Positions 15,742 to 25,250 are shown, counted from the stretch's first letter. The stretch: DNA of 64,000 bases from Pseudomonas sp. ATCC PTA-122608 (GCF_001952855.1 NZ_LPNO01000013.1:308970-372969), one strand, 5' to 3'. Program-made: numbers and translations. The notes: generated from the letters alone by a model not told the origin.

Positions 15742-16592
15742 CCGCGCCCGTCGAAGAAGTCCGCCTGGCGTTGCCGCACATCGAGTTGGCGGCGCATCTG
15801 TTTGGCCCTGAAGACGGCTTGCCGGTGATTGCCCTGCATGGCTGGCTGGACAACGCCAACAGCTTCGCGCGTCTGGCGCCGAAACTCGATGGCCTGCGCA
15901 TCGTTGCGCTGGACATGGCCGGCCATGGTCATTCGGCTCATCGTCCCGTCGGTGCCGGTTACTCCCTGTGGGATTACGTCCACGATGTGCTGCAAGTCGC
16001 CGAGCAACTGGGCTGGAAACGTTTTGCATTACTTGGCCACTCCCTCGGCGCCATCGTTTCCCTGGTGTTGGCCGGCGCCTTGCCGGAGCGAGTGACACAC
16101 CTGGGATTGATCGATGGCGTGATCCCGCCGACCGGCACCGCAGACAACGCCGCCGAACGCCTCGGCATGGCGTTGCAGGCGCAATTGAACCTGCAGGACA
16201 AACGCAAACCGGTGTACAGCACCCTCGATCGGGCGGTGGAAGCGCGGATGAAAGGCGTGGTGGCGGTCAGTCGCGAAGCCGCCGAACTGCTGGCACAACG
16301 CGGCCTTATGCCAGTTCCCGGAGGTTACACCTGGCGCAGCGACAGCCGGCTGACCCTGGCTTCCCCTATGCGTCTGACAGAAGAGCAGGCGATGGCCTTC
16401 GTGCGTCGGGTCGGCTGTCCGACGCAACTGGTGGTCGCCGAAGACGGCATGTTGGCGAAACATTCCGAATTGCTTTCCGGGCTTCCATTCCAGGTGGCCA
16501 CCTTGCCCGGTGGCCATCATTTGCACCTGAACGACGAGTCAGGCGCTACCCTTGTTGCAGACTGTTTCAATCGGTTCTTCTCCACGCCTTGA
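15738..16592 (+). CDS. Alpha/beta hydrolase (MhpC/BphD type)
   Basis: The product is a 284-residue hydrolase translationally coupled to the previous gene (ATGA). Motifs are ALHGWLDNANSF (oxyanion), LDMAGHGHS, nucleophile elbow LLGHSLGAIVS, and a C-terminal PGGHHLHLND with the likely catalytic histidine. The cap region (about 130-200) is typical of esterases and C-C hydrolases. It differs clearly from its neighbour, so this is not a recent tandem duplicate. Confidence 0.87.
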   Translation: MTAPVEEVRLALPHIELAAHLFGPEDGLPVIALHGWLDNANSFARLAPKLDGLRIVALDMAGHGHSAHRPVGAGYSLWDYVHDVLQVAEQLGWKRFALLGHSLGAIVSLVLAGALPERVTHLGLIDGVIPPTGTADNAAERLGMALQAQLNLQDKRKPVYSTLDRAVEARMKGVVAVSREAAELLAQRGLMPVPGGYTWRSDSRLTLASPMRLTEEQAMAFVRRVGCPTQLVVAEDGMLAKHSELLSGLPFQVATLPGGHHLHLNDESGATLVADCFNRFFSTP

Positions 16593-16641
16593 CTTGGCGG
16601 AGTCAACTGCCGAGGCTGGGCGGATCGAAAGGGAGTCAACC

Positions 16642-16698
16642 ATGAACGATCTCAACACCGCAGCGCACCCCAATGGCCTGGGCGCGCTCATCCGATGA
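16642..16698 (+). CDS. 18-codon leader ORF coupled to the DUF4892 gene
   Basis: ATG 16642 follows a good site (AAAGGGAGTCAACC) and encodes the 18 residues MNDLNTAAHPNGLGALIR. Its TGA overlaps the ATG of the DUF4892 gene by 4 nt (ATGA). No function can be assigned. It could be a translational-coupling leader, because the DUF4892 start itself has no separate Shine-Dalgarno sequence. It might also be a decayed gene. Confidence 0.4.
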   Translation: MNDLNTAAHPNGLGALIR

Positions 16699-17513
16699 GT
16701 ATGCCGAAGGGATTTATCCGTATTCTGGGGCTGTGCTGTTTCAGCCCGCTGGTGTTCGCCGCCGACGTACCGGGTAGCCAGGACTTGCCCTCCGTGGCCC
16801 GTCAGGCCGACGCGCAGATCGTCGACTACCGCCCCGCCGAAGATAAAGAACGCATCTACCCGCTGGGCTCGATCCGCAAGATCAGCGGCCAGCTGCGCTA
16901 CGAAGGCCAGGCCACCGCCCGCGGCCAGACCACCGCCATCACCTATGAACTGCCTGCCGAACACACTTCCAGCGCTGCATTCACCGCCACCCGCGAAGCC
17001 TTGCAGGCCCAGGGCGCGCAGTTGCTGTTCTGGTGCCAGGCCCGCGATTGCGGCGAAAGCAGCCTGTGGGCCAATGAAGTTTTCGGCAACGCCAAACTGG
17101 TAGGCGCCGACGGCCAGCAGGAATACCTGTTGCTGCGCCTGGCGGCGCCCCAAGACAATTCCCTGGTCGCGCTGTACGGCATCACCCGGGGCAATCGCCG
17201 GGCGTATCTGCATGTAGAGCAGTTGGACGCCAGCGCACCGCTGGGTGACTTGCTACCGACTTCCGCCACGCTGCTGCGGGAGCTGAAAAGCACTGGCGAG
17301 CTGGACTTCCCCAAGCTGGGTACCGAACCTGACGCCACCTGGCTCACCCTTATTTCCCGTGGACTGAACCTGGATGCCACCTTGCGGGTCAGTTTGACCG
17401 GGCCCACCGCGGAAGCATGGCGCCAGGGCTTGATTGATCAGGGCGTACGTGCGGCCCGGCTGGAAACCGGCACCGCCGAAGCGAAGGGTTTGCACCTGCA
17501 TCTGATACGCTGA
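16695..17513 (+). CDS. DUF4892 exported protein
   Basis: The product has 272 residues with a signal peptide (IRILGLCCFSPLVFAAD). A DUF4892 domain follows, recognised by LLFWCQARDCGESSLWANEVF and by the earlier IYPLGSIRKISGQLRYEG segment. The C-terminus (about 190-272) looks like an OmpA-like remnant (LKSTGELDFPKLG; GLNLDATLRVSLTGPTAEAW). The function of the family is unknown. It follows the two hydrolases in the same order I recall for PA1621-PA1623. A hairpin at 17523-17547 ends the unit. Confidence 0.82.
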   Translation: MSMPKGFIRILGLCCFSPLVFAADVPGSQDLPSVARQADAQIVDYRPAEDKERIYPLGSIRKISGQLRYEGQATARGQTTAITYELPAEHTSSAAFTATREALQAQGAQLLFWCQARDCGESSLWANEVFGNAKLVGADGQQEYLLLRLAAPQDNSLVALYGITRGNRRAYLHVEQLDASAPLGDLLPTSATLLRELKSTGELDFPKLGTEPDATWLTLISRGLNLDATLRVSLTGPTAEAWRQGLIDQGVRAARLETGTAEAKGLHLHLIR

Positions 17514-17522
17514 CCGTTCCAG

Positions 17523-17547
17523 GGCGAACGGACCCGCGCCGTTCGCC
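17523..17547 (+). terminator. Hairpin after the DUF4892 gene
   Basis: GGCGAACGG and CCGTTCGCC form a perfect 9-bp stem with a 7-nt loop, followed by a pyrimidine-rich but not T-only stretch. It is a likely terminator or attenuator before the AI-2E-family gene. Confidence 0.55.
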
Positions 17548-17586
17548 TAAGCTCTTCCTCTTACAGACTTCTTTTCGAGAAACCAC

Positions 17587-18651
17587 ATGCTCAATAACGA
17601 TCGCCTGCTGGTGCAGATCCTGCTGCTGGTGTTGTTTGGTGCCAGCTTCTGGGTGATGGCGCCGTTCTGGTCGGCGCTGTTCTGGGGCGCGGTGCTGGCG
17701 TTTGCCAGTTGGCCGGTGATGCGCCTGCTCACCCGCTGGCTGGGTGGGCGCGAATCCCTGGCTGCCGGAATCCTGACCCTGGTCTGGATGCTCTTGGTGG
17801 CGTTGCCGCTGGTTTGGCTGGGGTTCAACCTGGCTGATCATGTGCGCGACGCCGTTGGCTTGATCAAGGATATCCAGGTGGATGGTTTGCCCGAGGCACC
17901 GACCTGGCTCGGCTCCATTCCTTTTGTCGGCGAGCGGTTGGTGGCGATGTGGGACAGCATCGACCAGCAAGGCGCGGCGTTGATGGTCACCCTCAAGCCG
18001 TACCTGGGGCAGGTGGGCAACTGGTTGCTGGCCCGAAGCGCGCAGATTGGCGGCGGGATTCTGGAGCTGACCCTGAGCCTGGTGTTTGTGTTCTTTTTCT
18101 ACCGGGACGGGCCGCGCCTGGCGATGTTTGTCCATCGTCTGCTGGAGCGGTTGATCGGCGACCGTGCGGGCTACTACATCGAACTGGTCGCGGGTACGGT
18201 GCAGCGGGTGGTCAACGGTGTGATCGGCACCGCTGCCGCCCAAGCCCTGCTGGCGCTGATCGGCTTCTGGATTGCCGGGGTGCCGGGAGCATTGGTGCTG
18301 GGCATCGTCACGTTCCTGCTGAGCCTGATTCCCATGGGGCCGCCGCTGATCTGGATACCGGCCACCGCCTGGCTGGCGTGGAAGGGTGACTACACCTATG
18401 CGGTATTCCTGGGTGTGTGGGGCACATTCATCATCAGTGGCGTGGACAACGTGCTCAAGCCCTACCTGATCAGCCGTGGCGGCAACCTACCGCTGGTGAT
18501 CGTGCTGCTGGGGGTGTTTGGCGGGTTGATTGCGTTCGGTTTCATCGGCCTGTTCATCGGCCCGACGTTGCTGGCTGTGGCCTATAGCTTGCTGACGGAC
18601 TGGAGCGCCAGCCAGGCTCAGGTACGGCGGGACGATAAAGCCGGGCAGTAA
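17587..18651 (+). CDS. AI-2E family (PerM) membrane transporter
   Basis: The 354-residue polytopic inner-membrane protein has helix pairs at both ends and a central amphipathic region. The family stretch FFFYRDGPRLAMFVHRLLER is followed by GTVQRVVNGVIGTAAAQALL, GVPGALVLGIVTFLLSLIP and DNVLKPYLISRGGNLPLVIV. Members have been linked to AI-2 export or Na+/H+ exchange, but the substrate cannot be read from sequence. It converges with a two-component pair across an 11-bp-stem hairpin. Confidence 0.9.
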   Translation: MLNNDRLLVQILLLVLFGASFWVMAPFWSALFWGAVLAFASWPVMRLLTRWLGGRESLAAGILTLVWMLLVALPLVWLGFNLADHVRDAVGLIKDIQVDGLPEAPTWLGSIPFVGERLVAMWDSIDQQGAALMVTLKPYLGQVGNWLLARSAQIGGGILELTLSLVFVFFFYRDGPRLAMFVHRLLERLIGDRAGYYIELVAGTVQRVVNGVIGTAAAQALLALIGFWIAGVPGALVLGIVTFLLSLIPMGPPLIWIPATAWLAWKGDYTYAVFLGVWGTFIISGVDNVLKPYLISRGGNLPLVIVLLGVFGGLIAFGFIGLFIGPTLLAVAYSLLTDWSASQAQVRRDDKAGQ

Positions 18652-18662
18652 AGGTTCATGCA

Positions 18663-18687
18663 GGGCGTAGGAACCATTCCTACGCCC
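18663..18687. terminator. Bidirectional hairpin between convergent genes
   Basis: GGGCGTAGGAA and TTCCTACGCCC make a perfect 11-bp stem with a 3-nt loop. The right half overlaps the stop codon and last codons of the histidine kinase gene. It lacks a clean T-run. Confidence 0.55.
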
Positions 18688-19717
18688 TCGGCAGCCACAT
18701 CACTGCCGTCAGTCCACCGCCCGGCGTTTCCTCCAGGCTCAGCCGTCCACCGAGGCGTTCAACCGCTTCCTTGGAAATCGTCATCCCCAACCCCACGCCG
18801 CCGGAGTTCCGGTTGCGCGAGCCTTCCAGCCGATAAAACGGCTCAAACACCGCCTCGCGTTTATCCGCCGCAATCCCCGGGCCATGGTCGATCACCTTGA
18901 TCACCAGCGCCTGCGGGCTGTCCGCCAGTTCGATGCGCGCGGTGCCGGCATAGCGCAAGGCGTTGTCGATCAGGTTGTTCAGGCACGAACGCAGGGCCAT
19001 CGGTTGCACCTGCAACGGCACACATTCACCACTGCATTGCACGTCGGAGCCGCGGTCCTGGGCGTTTTCACTCAGGGATTCCACCAGCGCCTGCACATCC
19101 AGCCAATGCCGGGTTTCACTGGTGCGTTGTTCGTGCAGGTAGCTCAGGGTGGCGTCGAGCATGCCGATCATGTCGTCCAGGTCCTGGCGCATCTGGCCCT
19201 GCAGCTTGGTGTCTTCGATCTGTTCCAGGCGCAGTTTGAGCCGTGACAGCGGCGTGCGCAGGTCGTGGGATACAGCGCCCAGCATGCGGGCACGCTGGGT
19301 GACCTGTTCGCGGATTCGCTTTTGCATCAGGTTAAAGGTCGACGCTGCCTGCCGTGCTTCCCGTGGGCCGGACTCGTTCAGCGGTGGGCTGTCGAGGTCC
19401 AGGCTCAGGCGTTCGGCTGCGGCGCTCAGGCGCTGGATCGGCCGGCTGAGTAACTTGGCGCCATACCAGGCCGCGATTATCAGCGAGAAAAACTGAAACG
19501 TCAGCGGCACCACAGGCCCGCCGAACCAGGGACGGCGATGCGCCTTGGGCATTGGCGTCAGGGTCCCGTCCGGTTCCTCGATGAAGGTTTCGTGTGGCGG
19601 TGGCGGCGGCGGGCCATAGTGGTGAAACCAGAAAAATGCCAGCGCGTGGGCCAACACAATCGCCACCAGCAACACACCGAACAGCCGCCCGAACAGGGTG
19701 TTGAAGGCGTTGCGCAT
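18680..19717 (-). CDS. Two-component sensor histidine kinase
   Basis: The 345-residue kinase has a membrane helix near residues 12-30, then a short periplasmic loop that includes GPPPPPPHE, and a second helix near 70-88. HAMP follows, then HisKA with acceptor H151 in GAVSHDLRTPLSRL and HATPase with NLIDNALRYAG, DHGPGIA and GGVGLGM. The small sensor region suggests detection in or near the membrane. Its start overlaps the response-regulator stop by one base (TGATG), so kinase and regulator are coupled. The signal is not evident. Confidence 0.9.
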   Translation of the reverse strand: MRNAFNTLFGRLFGVLLVAIVLAHALAFFWFHHYGPPPPPPHETFIEEPDGTLTPMPKAHRRPWFGGPVVPLTFQFFSLIIAAWYGAKLLSRPIQRLSAAAERLSLDLDSPPLNESGPREARQAASTFNLMQKRIREQVTQRARMLGAVSHDLRTPLSRLKLRLEQIEDTKLQGQMRQDLDDMIGMLDATLSYLHEQRTSETRHWLDVQALVESLSENAQDRGSDVQCSGECVPLQVQPMALRSCLNNLIDNALRYAGTARIELADSPQALVIKVIDHGPGIAADKREAVFEPFYRLEGSRNRNSGGVGLGMTISKEAVERLGGRLSLEETPGGGLTAVMWLPRA

Positions 19718-20481
19718 CAGCCGATATCCCGGGCGTCGAACAGGTAGCCTTCACCGCGTACGGTCTTGATCAACTGCGGAGCCTTGGGATCATCCCCGAG
19801 TTTTTGGCGCAGGCGCGAGACCAGCAGGTCAATGCTGCGATCAAACGCTTCGATGGAACGGCCACGGGCCGCATCCAGCAATTGCTCGCGGCTCAGCACC
19901 CGGCGCGGGCGCTCGATAAACACCCACAGCAAGCGGAATTCGGCGTTGGACAGCGGCACCACCAGGCCATCGTCGGCCACCAGTTGGCGCAGCACGCTGT
20001 TGAGGCGCCAGTTGTCGAAGCGGATATTCGCCCGTTGCTCGGTGCGATCATCCCGCACGCGACGCAGGATGGTCTGGATACGCGCCACCAGCTCGCGAGG
20101 CTCGAAGGGCTTGGACATGTAATCGTCGGCCCCCAGTTCCAGACCGATGATGCGGTCGGTGGGTTCGCAGCGGGCAGTGAGCATCAGGATCGGGATGTCC
20201 GACTCCGCTCGCAGCCAGCGGCACAGTGACAAACCGTCTTCACCGGGCAACATCAGGTCGAGCACCACCACGTCGAAGGTTTCGGCTTGCATGGCCTGGC
20301 GCATGGCGGCGCCATCGGTCACGCCGCTGGCGAGAATATTGAAGCGCGCCAGGTAATCGATGAGCAGTTCGCGGATCGGCACGTCGTCGTCGACGATCAG
20401 CGCGCGGGTGTTCCAGCGCTTGTCTTCACCCACAAGCGAGCCTTTTTGATCGTCATTCAGCGCAGGAGTCAGGGTTTGCAT
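19717..20481 (-). CDS. OmpR/PhoB-family response regulator
   Basis: The product has 254 residues from the preferred ATG 20481. The receiver shows LIVDDDVPIREL, acceptor D75 in VVLDLMLPGEDG, the switch MLTARCE and K in DDYMSKPFEP. A winged-helix DNA-binding domain follows (LSNAEFRLLWVFIERPRRVL; DLLVSRLRQKLGDDP; IKTVRGEGYLF). The frame is open 22 codons further to ATG 20547, but that extension is low in conserved content. It is the first gene of the pair. Its target is unknown; location next to pyrF is probably incidental. Confidence 0.9.
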   Translation of the reverse strand: MQTLTPALNDDQKGSLVGEDKRWNTRALIVDDDVPIRELLIDYLARFNILASGVTDGAAMRQAMQAETFDVVVLDLMLPGEDGLSLCRWLRAESDIPILMLTARCEPTDRIIGLELGADDYMSKPFEPRELVARIQTILRRVRDDRTEQRANIRFDNWRLNSVLRQLVADDGLVVPLSNAEFRLLWVFIERPRRVLSREQLLDAARGRSIEAFDRSIDLLVSRLRQKLGDDPKAPQLIKTVRGEGYLFDARDIG

Positions 20482-20706
20482 GGTGCGATCATCTACCTGG
20501 TGGGCCGCCGGGCCGAAGATCGGCGGCGAGGTTGTTGCGTTCAGCATAGGCGCCCAGCCCCGGGGCTGGAAGTTCTGTACGGTGGTTCACGTGTGCGAGG
20601 CTAATCTTCGGGGGTATTGCAGGCATGTCGGGAATGTATCGGTTTCGACACAATTGCCAGGGAGCCCGCAATCTGGCGGCTAAATCGCGAATTACCGATC
20701 ATCGGA

Positions 20707-20735
20707 TCCCGCAAACGCGCTGCTTGCGCTACAAT
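20707..20735 (+). promoter_or_regulatory. Probable pyrF promoter
   Basis: A TACAAT -10 hexamer at 20730-20735 lies 36 nt upstream of the pyrF ATG; the -35 region is weak. The spacer to the divergent response regulator holds no other clear site. Confidence 0.4.
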
Positions 20736-20771
20736 CCGCGCCGATTTCGACTTGCCTGAGAGCCCATTCCA

Positions 20772-21470
20772 ATGTCCGTCTGCCAGACTCCTATCATCGT
20801 CGCCCTGGATTACCCCACCCGTGACGCCGCACTGAAGCTGGCTGACCAGTTGGACCCCAAGCTTTGCCGGGTCAAGGTCGGCAAGGAGTTGTTCACCAGT
20901 TGTGCGGCAGAAATTGTCGGCACCTTGCGTGACAAAGGCTTCGAGGTGTTCCTCGACCTGAAATTCCACGACATCCCCAACACCACCGCGATGGCGGTCA
21001 AGGCCGCCGCCGAAATGGGCGTGTGGATGGTCAATGTGCACTGCTCCGGCGGTTTGCGCATGATGGCGGCGTGCCGTGAAGTGCTCGATCAGCGCACCGG
21101 CCCCAAGCCATTGTTGATTGGCGTCACCGTGCTGACCAGCATGGAACGTGAAGACCTGGCCGGCATCGGCCTGGATATCGAGCCACAGGAACAAGTGCTG
21201 CGCCTCGCCGCCCTGGCGCAAAAGGCGGGTATGGACGGCCTGGTGTGCTCGGCGCTCGAAGCCCAGGCGTTGAAGACCGCCCACCCGTCGCTGCAACTGG
21301 TGACCCCGGGGATTCGTCCTGCGGGCAGCGCCCAGGACGACCAGCGTCGCATCCTGACGCCGCGCCAAGCGTTGGACGCCGGTTCCGATTACCTGGTGAT
21401 CGGTCGCCCGATCAGCCAGGCGGCCGATCCGGCCAAGGCACTGGCGGCGGTGGTTGCCGAGATCGCCTGA
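20772..21470 (+). CDS. pyrF: Orotidine 5'-phosphate decarboxylase
   Basis: PyrF decarboxylates OMP to UMP, the last step of pyrimidine synthesis. The 232-residue TIM barrel has the catalytic Asp-Lys-Asp array in [12 protein letters not shown] (D62, K64, D67) plus the conserved IVALDYP N-terminus and the phosphate-binding VTPGIRP and YLVIGRPI loops. It is a single-gene unit followed by a REP pair. Confidence 0.97.
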   Translation: MSVCQTPIIVALDYPTRDAALKLADQLDPKLCRVKVGKELFTSCAAEIVGTLRDKGFEVFLDLKFHDIPNTTAMAVKAAAEMGVWMVNVHCSGGLRMMAACREVLDQRTGPKPLLIGVTVLTSMEREDLAGIGLDIEPQEQVLRLAALAQKAGMDGLVCSALEAQALKTAHPSLQLVTPGIRPAGSAQDDQRRILTPRQALDAGSDYLVIGRPISQAADPAKALAAVVAEIA

Positions 21471-21500
21471 CCTACCCGATCTGAAGCGGGCTCGGTAAAA

Positions 21501-21611
21501 AAATGTGGGAGCGGGCTTGCTCGCGAATGCGGTAGATCAGTCAAGAAATCCAGTGGCTGACACTCCGCCTTCGCGAGCAAGTCGAAACGTCGCACCGCCG
21601 CTCCCACATTT
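21501..21611. repeat. REP pair downstream of pyrF
   Basis: Inverted units ATGTGGGAGCGGGCTTGCTC and CGCTCCCACAT bracket about 90 bp, with TTCGCGAGCAAG inside the right half. It lies between pyrF and the convergent oxidoreductase gene. The right half is interrupted (AAGTCGAAACGTCGCACCGC) compared with other copies in the window, so it looks degenerate. Confidence 0.8.
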
Positions 21612-21625
21612 GGTTCTGCGGTGTG

Positions 21626-22633
21626 TCAGCTGACCTTCAGTACCAACTTCCCAAAGTTCTCGCCGTTGAACAGTTTCATCAACGTTTCCGGGAACGTCTC
21701 CAGACCTTCGACGATATCTTCCTTGCTCTTGAGCTTGCCCTGAGCCATCCAGCCGGCCATTTCCTGCCCGGCAGCGGCAAAATTCGCCGCGTGATCCATC
21801 ACCACAAACCCTTCCATACGCGCACGATTGACCAGCAATGACAGGTAATTGGCCGGCCCTTTGACGGCCTCCTTGTTGTTGTACTGGCTGATGGCGCCGC
21901 AGATCACCACGCGGGCTTTCAATGCCAGGCGGCTGAGCACGGCGTCGAGAATGTCACCGCCGACGTTATCGAAATACACGTCCACACCTTTCGGGCACTC
22001 GCGCTTGAGGCCGGCGTGCACGTCTTCGTTTTTGTAGTCGATGGCCGCATCAAACCCCAACTCATCCACCAGGAACTTGCATTTGTCGGCGCCGCCGGCA
22101 ATGCCCACCACGCGGCAGCCTTTGATCTTGGCAATCTGCCCGGCAATGCTGCCCACTGCGCCGGCCGCGCCGGAAATCACCACGGTGTCTCCGGCCTTGG
22201 GTGCGCCGGTGTCCAGCAGGGCAAAGTAGGCAGTCATGCCAGTCATCCCCAGTGCCGACAAATAGCGCGGCAGCGGTGCGAGTTTCGGATCGACCTTGTA
22301 GAAACCCCGTGGCTCGCCGAGGAAGTAATCCTGCACGCCCAAGGCACCGTTGACGTAGTCCCCCACGGCAAATTTCGGATTGTTCGAGGCGATGACCTTG
22401 CCTACGCCCAAAGCGCGCATGACTTCGCCGATCCCTACCGGCGGAATGTAGGATTTGCCCTCGTTCATCCAGCCACGCATGGCCGGGTCCAGGGACAGGT
22501 ATTCGTTGTGCACCAGCACCTGCCCGTCCTGCGGCGTGCCCACCGGTACTTCCTGGTAGGTGAAGGTGTCCCGCGTGGCAGCGCCGACCGGGCGTTTGGC
22601 GAGCAGGAATTGGCGGTTGGTCTGGGCAGTCAT
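21626..22633 (-). CDS. NADP-dependent medium-chain oxidoreductase (CurA/LTB4DH-like)
   Basis: The 335-residue MDR-superfamily reductase is of the leukotriene-B4 dehydrogenase/curcumin reductase type, which reduces alpha,beta-unsaturated carbonyls with NADPH. Evidence is the N-terminal EYLSLDPAMRGWM, the nucleotide site VVISGAAGAVGSIAGQIAK, the following IAGGADKC and the characteristic YFDNVGGDILDAVL. No zinc-binding cysteines are present. It is divergent from an SDR gene, which could share the regulatory spacer. Confidence 0.93.
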   Translation of the reverse strand: MTAQTNRQFLLAKRPVGAATRDTFTYQEVPVGTPQDGQVLVHNEYLSLDPAMRGWMNEGKSYIPPVGIGEVMRALGVGKVIASNNPKFAVGDYVNGALGVQDYFLGEPRGFYKVDPKLAPLPRYLSALGMTGMTAYFALLDTGAPKAGDTVVISGAAGAVGSIAGQIAKIKGCRVVGIAGGADKCKFLVDELGFDAAIDYKNEDVHAGLKRECPKGVDVYFDNVGGDILDAVLSRLALKARVVICGAISQYNNKEAVKGPANYLSLLVNRARMEGFVVMDHAANFAAAGQEMAGWMAQGKLKSKEDIVEGLETFPETLMKLFNGENFGKLVLKVS

Positions 22634-22860
22634 GGCAGGGACTCTTGAGAAGTGGACCTTGAGTGATAGACCCTTCGAGCCGCACCGGCAAGGTGCGCGG
22701 CACCTGCGAATGCCCCTCGATCCACTGCAATGATAGTGACGCCGGTCCCGTTATCACTGCGGCTCATGGTTCCCCAACCGGGCGTTTGATAGTGCTGACG
22801 TGCCCATGGCCGCTCTGGCTAGACTGGGGTCATCGAGCATCCCCATCGAAGGACATCACC

Positions 22861-23622
22861 ATGAGCATGACATTTTCCGGCCAGGTAGCCCTGGTGACCG
22901 GGGCGGCCGCGGGCATTGGCCGCGCCACTTCGCTGGCGTTCGCCGCTGAAGGCTTGAAAGTCGTAGTTGCCGATTTGGACGCGGCGGGCGGCGAGGGCAC
23001 TGTGGCGCTGATTCATCAGGCCGGTGGCGAAGCCGTGTTTGTACGCTGCAATGTCACCCTCGAAGCGGACGTACAGCAGTTGATGCAGCAGACCGTAGCC
23101 ACCTATGGTCGGTTGGACTATGCCTTCAACAACGCCGGAATCGAGATCGAAAAGGGCAAGTTGGCCGATGGCAGCCTGGATGAGTTCGACGCAATCATGG
23201 GCGTCAACGTCAAGGGCGTGTGGCTGTGCATGAAGTATCAACTGCCGTTGCTGCTGGCCCAGGGCGGTGGTGCCATCGTCAATACGGCCTCGGTGGCGGG
23301 GCTGGGGGCGGCGCCGAAGATGAGTATCTATGCCGCGTCCAAGCACGCGGTAATCGGCCTGACCAAGTCGGCGGCGATCGAGTACGCGAAAAAGAAAATC
23401 CGCGTCAACGCGGTGTGCCCGGCGGTGATCGACACCGATATGTTCCGACGTGCCTATGAGGCTGATCCACGCAAGGCTGAATTTGCTGCCGCCATGCACC
23501 CGGTCGGGCGTATCGGCAAGGTCGAGGAAATCGCCAGCGCGGTGCTTTACCTGTGCAGCGACGGTGCTGCGTTTACCACAGGCCAGGCATTGGCGGTGGA
23601 CGGTGGCGCGACTGCCATTTAG
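22861..23622 (+). CDS. Short-chain dehydrogenase/reductase
   Basis: The 253-residue classical SDR has cofactor motif TGAAAGIG near residues 13-20, NNAG near 92-95, catalytic Ser in NTASVAG, and YAASKHAVIGL with the Tyr-Lys pair. It ends GQALAVDGGATAI. ATG 22861 follows GAAGGACATCACC and gives the usual SDR N-terminus FSGQVALVTG. An N-terminal extension to 22663 is open but not SDR-like. The substrate is unknown. Confidence 0.93.
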   Translation: MSMTFSGQVALVTGAAAGIGRATSLAFAAEGLKVVVADLDAAGGEGTVALIHQAGGEAVFVRCNVTLEADVQQLMQQTVATYGRLDYAFNNAGIEIEKGKLADGSLDEFDAIMGVNVKGVWLCMKYQLPLLLAQGGGAIVNTASVAGLGAAPKMSIYAASKHAVIGLTKSAAIEYAKKKIRVNAVCPAVIDTDMFRRAYEADPRKAEFAAAMHPVGRIGKVEEIASAVLYLCSDGAAFTTGQALAVDGGATAI

Positions 23623-23825
23623 GAACTGACGCTGATGCCATTCAGAAAAGCGTTGGCCGCGCTGTGAGGCTTTTCCGCAGATGGCCAGATGCCTTGGCTG
23701 AATGTGTATCAGTAGGTAAATAATCCAATTAAATCAATGATTTAATAAATCTTCACCACGGCTGTCATTGGGCTTCTGTGCTTAACTGGTTTGGGTTAAA
23801 TGACAACAGTTTAAGTGAGTGGCTC

Positions 23826-25250
23826 ATGGATTTAGGGATCGATCGACAAGCCCTTGTACCGGTAGTGCAGCAAATCGTCAGCGCGTTGGCCGCCTGGATT
23901 CGCGAGAGCGGAGCCAGCCCCGGGACGCGGTTGCCTTCGGTTCGGCAGTTGGCCCACGAGAACCTGCTCAGCCAGTCCAGCGTGATCGAGGCGTTTGAGC
24001 GGATGGTTGCCCAGGGCGTGCTGGCCTCAAGGCAAGGCTCGGGTTTCTGTGTGGCCCAGCCTCCCGCCGAGCGCGGCCTTCGTTGCGAAAACCAATGGTA
24101 TGAGGGCGCCGAGTCCGGGTGGGGCGCCTTCGTCGACAATCAACTGGGTGAACTGAAACTGGGGTGCGGCTGGCTGCCGGACACCTGGCGCGAAAGCGAC
24201 GACATCAGCTACGCGATTCGTGAGGTCACCCGCACCGATACCGCCGCCGTCTTCAACTACAGCACGCCGCTGGGCCTGCCGGCGCTGCGCGAACAGTTGC
24301 TCAAGCGCCTGGCCCACATTCATGTGGCGGCCCGGGTCGACCATATCCTTATCACCCAAGGTGCGAGCCATGCCCAGGACCTGTTGATCCGCACACTGCT
24401 CAAGGCCGGCGATACGGTGGTGGTGGAAAGCCCGGGCTATGGCAACCTCTACCGCCAGTTGGCCTTTCACGGTATCAAGCTGCTGGAAGTGCCGCGCACA
24501 CGCGGTGGCCCGGACATGCCTGCACTGGAGGCGCTGTTGCACGGGCATCGGCCCAAGTGCCTGTTCATCAACAGCCTGTATCACAACCCCACTGGCACCA
24601 GCCTGTCCCTGGCGGTGGCCGAGCGCTTGTTGCAACTGGCTCATTCCCGGGACTTCTTCATTGTCGAAGAAGACGTCTATGGCGATCTGCAACATGCCAG
24701 CTGTACCCGGCTGTCGGCGTTGCCCCACGAGGACCGGGTGATCTATATCTCGAGTTTTTCCAAGACCCTCAGCAGCGCTTTGCGCGTGGGCTACCTCACG
24801 GCCAGCGGGGCGATCATCGCGCAGTTATCCAAGGTCAAGACCATGACCGGTATCGGCACCTCGCGGTTCGCCGAGGCGGTGGTGGCCACGTTGCTGGCCA
24901 ATGGTGCCTACCGCAAGTGGGTGCAACGCTTGCGTCGGCGCTTGAGCACCGAAATGGCCGTCACGCTGCAGGTGCTGGAAGACGAGGAGTGGGAGGTGTT
25001 TGCGGTGCCGGCGGGTGGCATGTTTGTGTGGGCGCGGCCTGGCGTGGGTGACTGTTCGACGCTGCACGCGCAGGCTCGTCGGCTTGGGGTGTTGCTGTCG
25101 CCAGGGGCGCTTTTCAGCCCGACGGGCGAACACAGTGACTGGCTGCGCATCAACGTGGCCTATGCTTCTGATCAGCGCGCACTCGCGCTGTTCAAGGCCA
25201 TGGGCCCGGCAGGATCGACCTCTACCATTCTGAAAACGACGAGGATGTAG
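23826..25250 (+). CDS. MocR-family (GntR-aminotransferase) transcriptional regulator
   Basis: An N-terminal GntR winged helix (ASPGTRLPSVRQLAHENLLS; ASRQGSGFCV) is fused to a class-I aminotransferase-like domain. The PLP site is visible in YISSFSKTLSSALRVGY, which holds the Schiff-base lysine, with SLYHNPTGTS and VEEDVYGDL. Such regulators use PLP or an amino-compound adduct as effector. From ATG 23826 the length is 474 residues; GTG 23778 in frame would add 16 residues and cannot be excluded. No obvious target gene is divergent from it; the AT-rich stretch 23705-23770 is its probable promoter region. Confidence 0.88.
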   Translation: MDLGIDRQALVPVVQQIVSALAAWIRESGASPGTRLPSVRQLAHENLLSQSSVIEAFERMVAQGVLASRQGSGFCVAQPPAERGLRCENQWYEGAESGWGAFVDNQLGELKLGCGWLPDTWRESDDISYAIREVTRTDTAAVFNYSTPLGLPALREQLLKRLAHIHVAARVDHILITQGASHAQDLLIRTLLKAGDTVVVESPGYGNLYRQLAFHGIKLLEVPRTRGGPDMPALEALLHGHRPKCLFINSLYHNPTGTSLSLAVAERLLQLAHSRDFFIVEEDVYGDLQHASCTRLSALPHEDRVIYISSFSKTLSSALRVGYLTASGAIIAQLSKVKTMTGIGTSRFAEAVVATLLANGAYRKWVQRLRRRLSTEMAVTLQVLEDEEWEVFAVPAGGMFVWARPGVGDCSTLHAQARRLGVLLSPGALFSPTGEHSDWLRINVAYASDQRALALFKAMGPAGSTSTILKTTRM

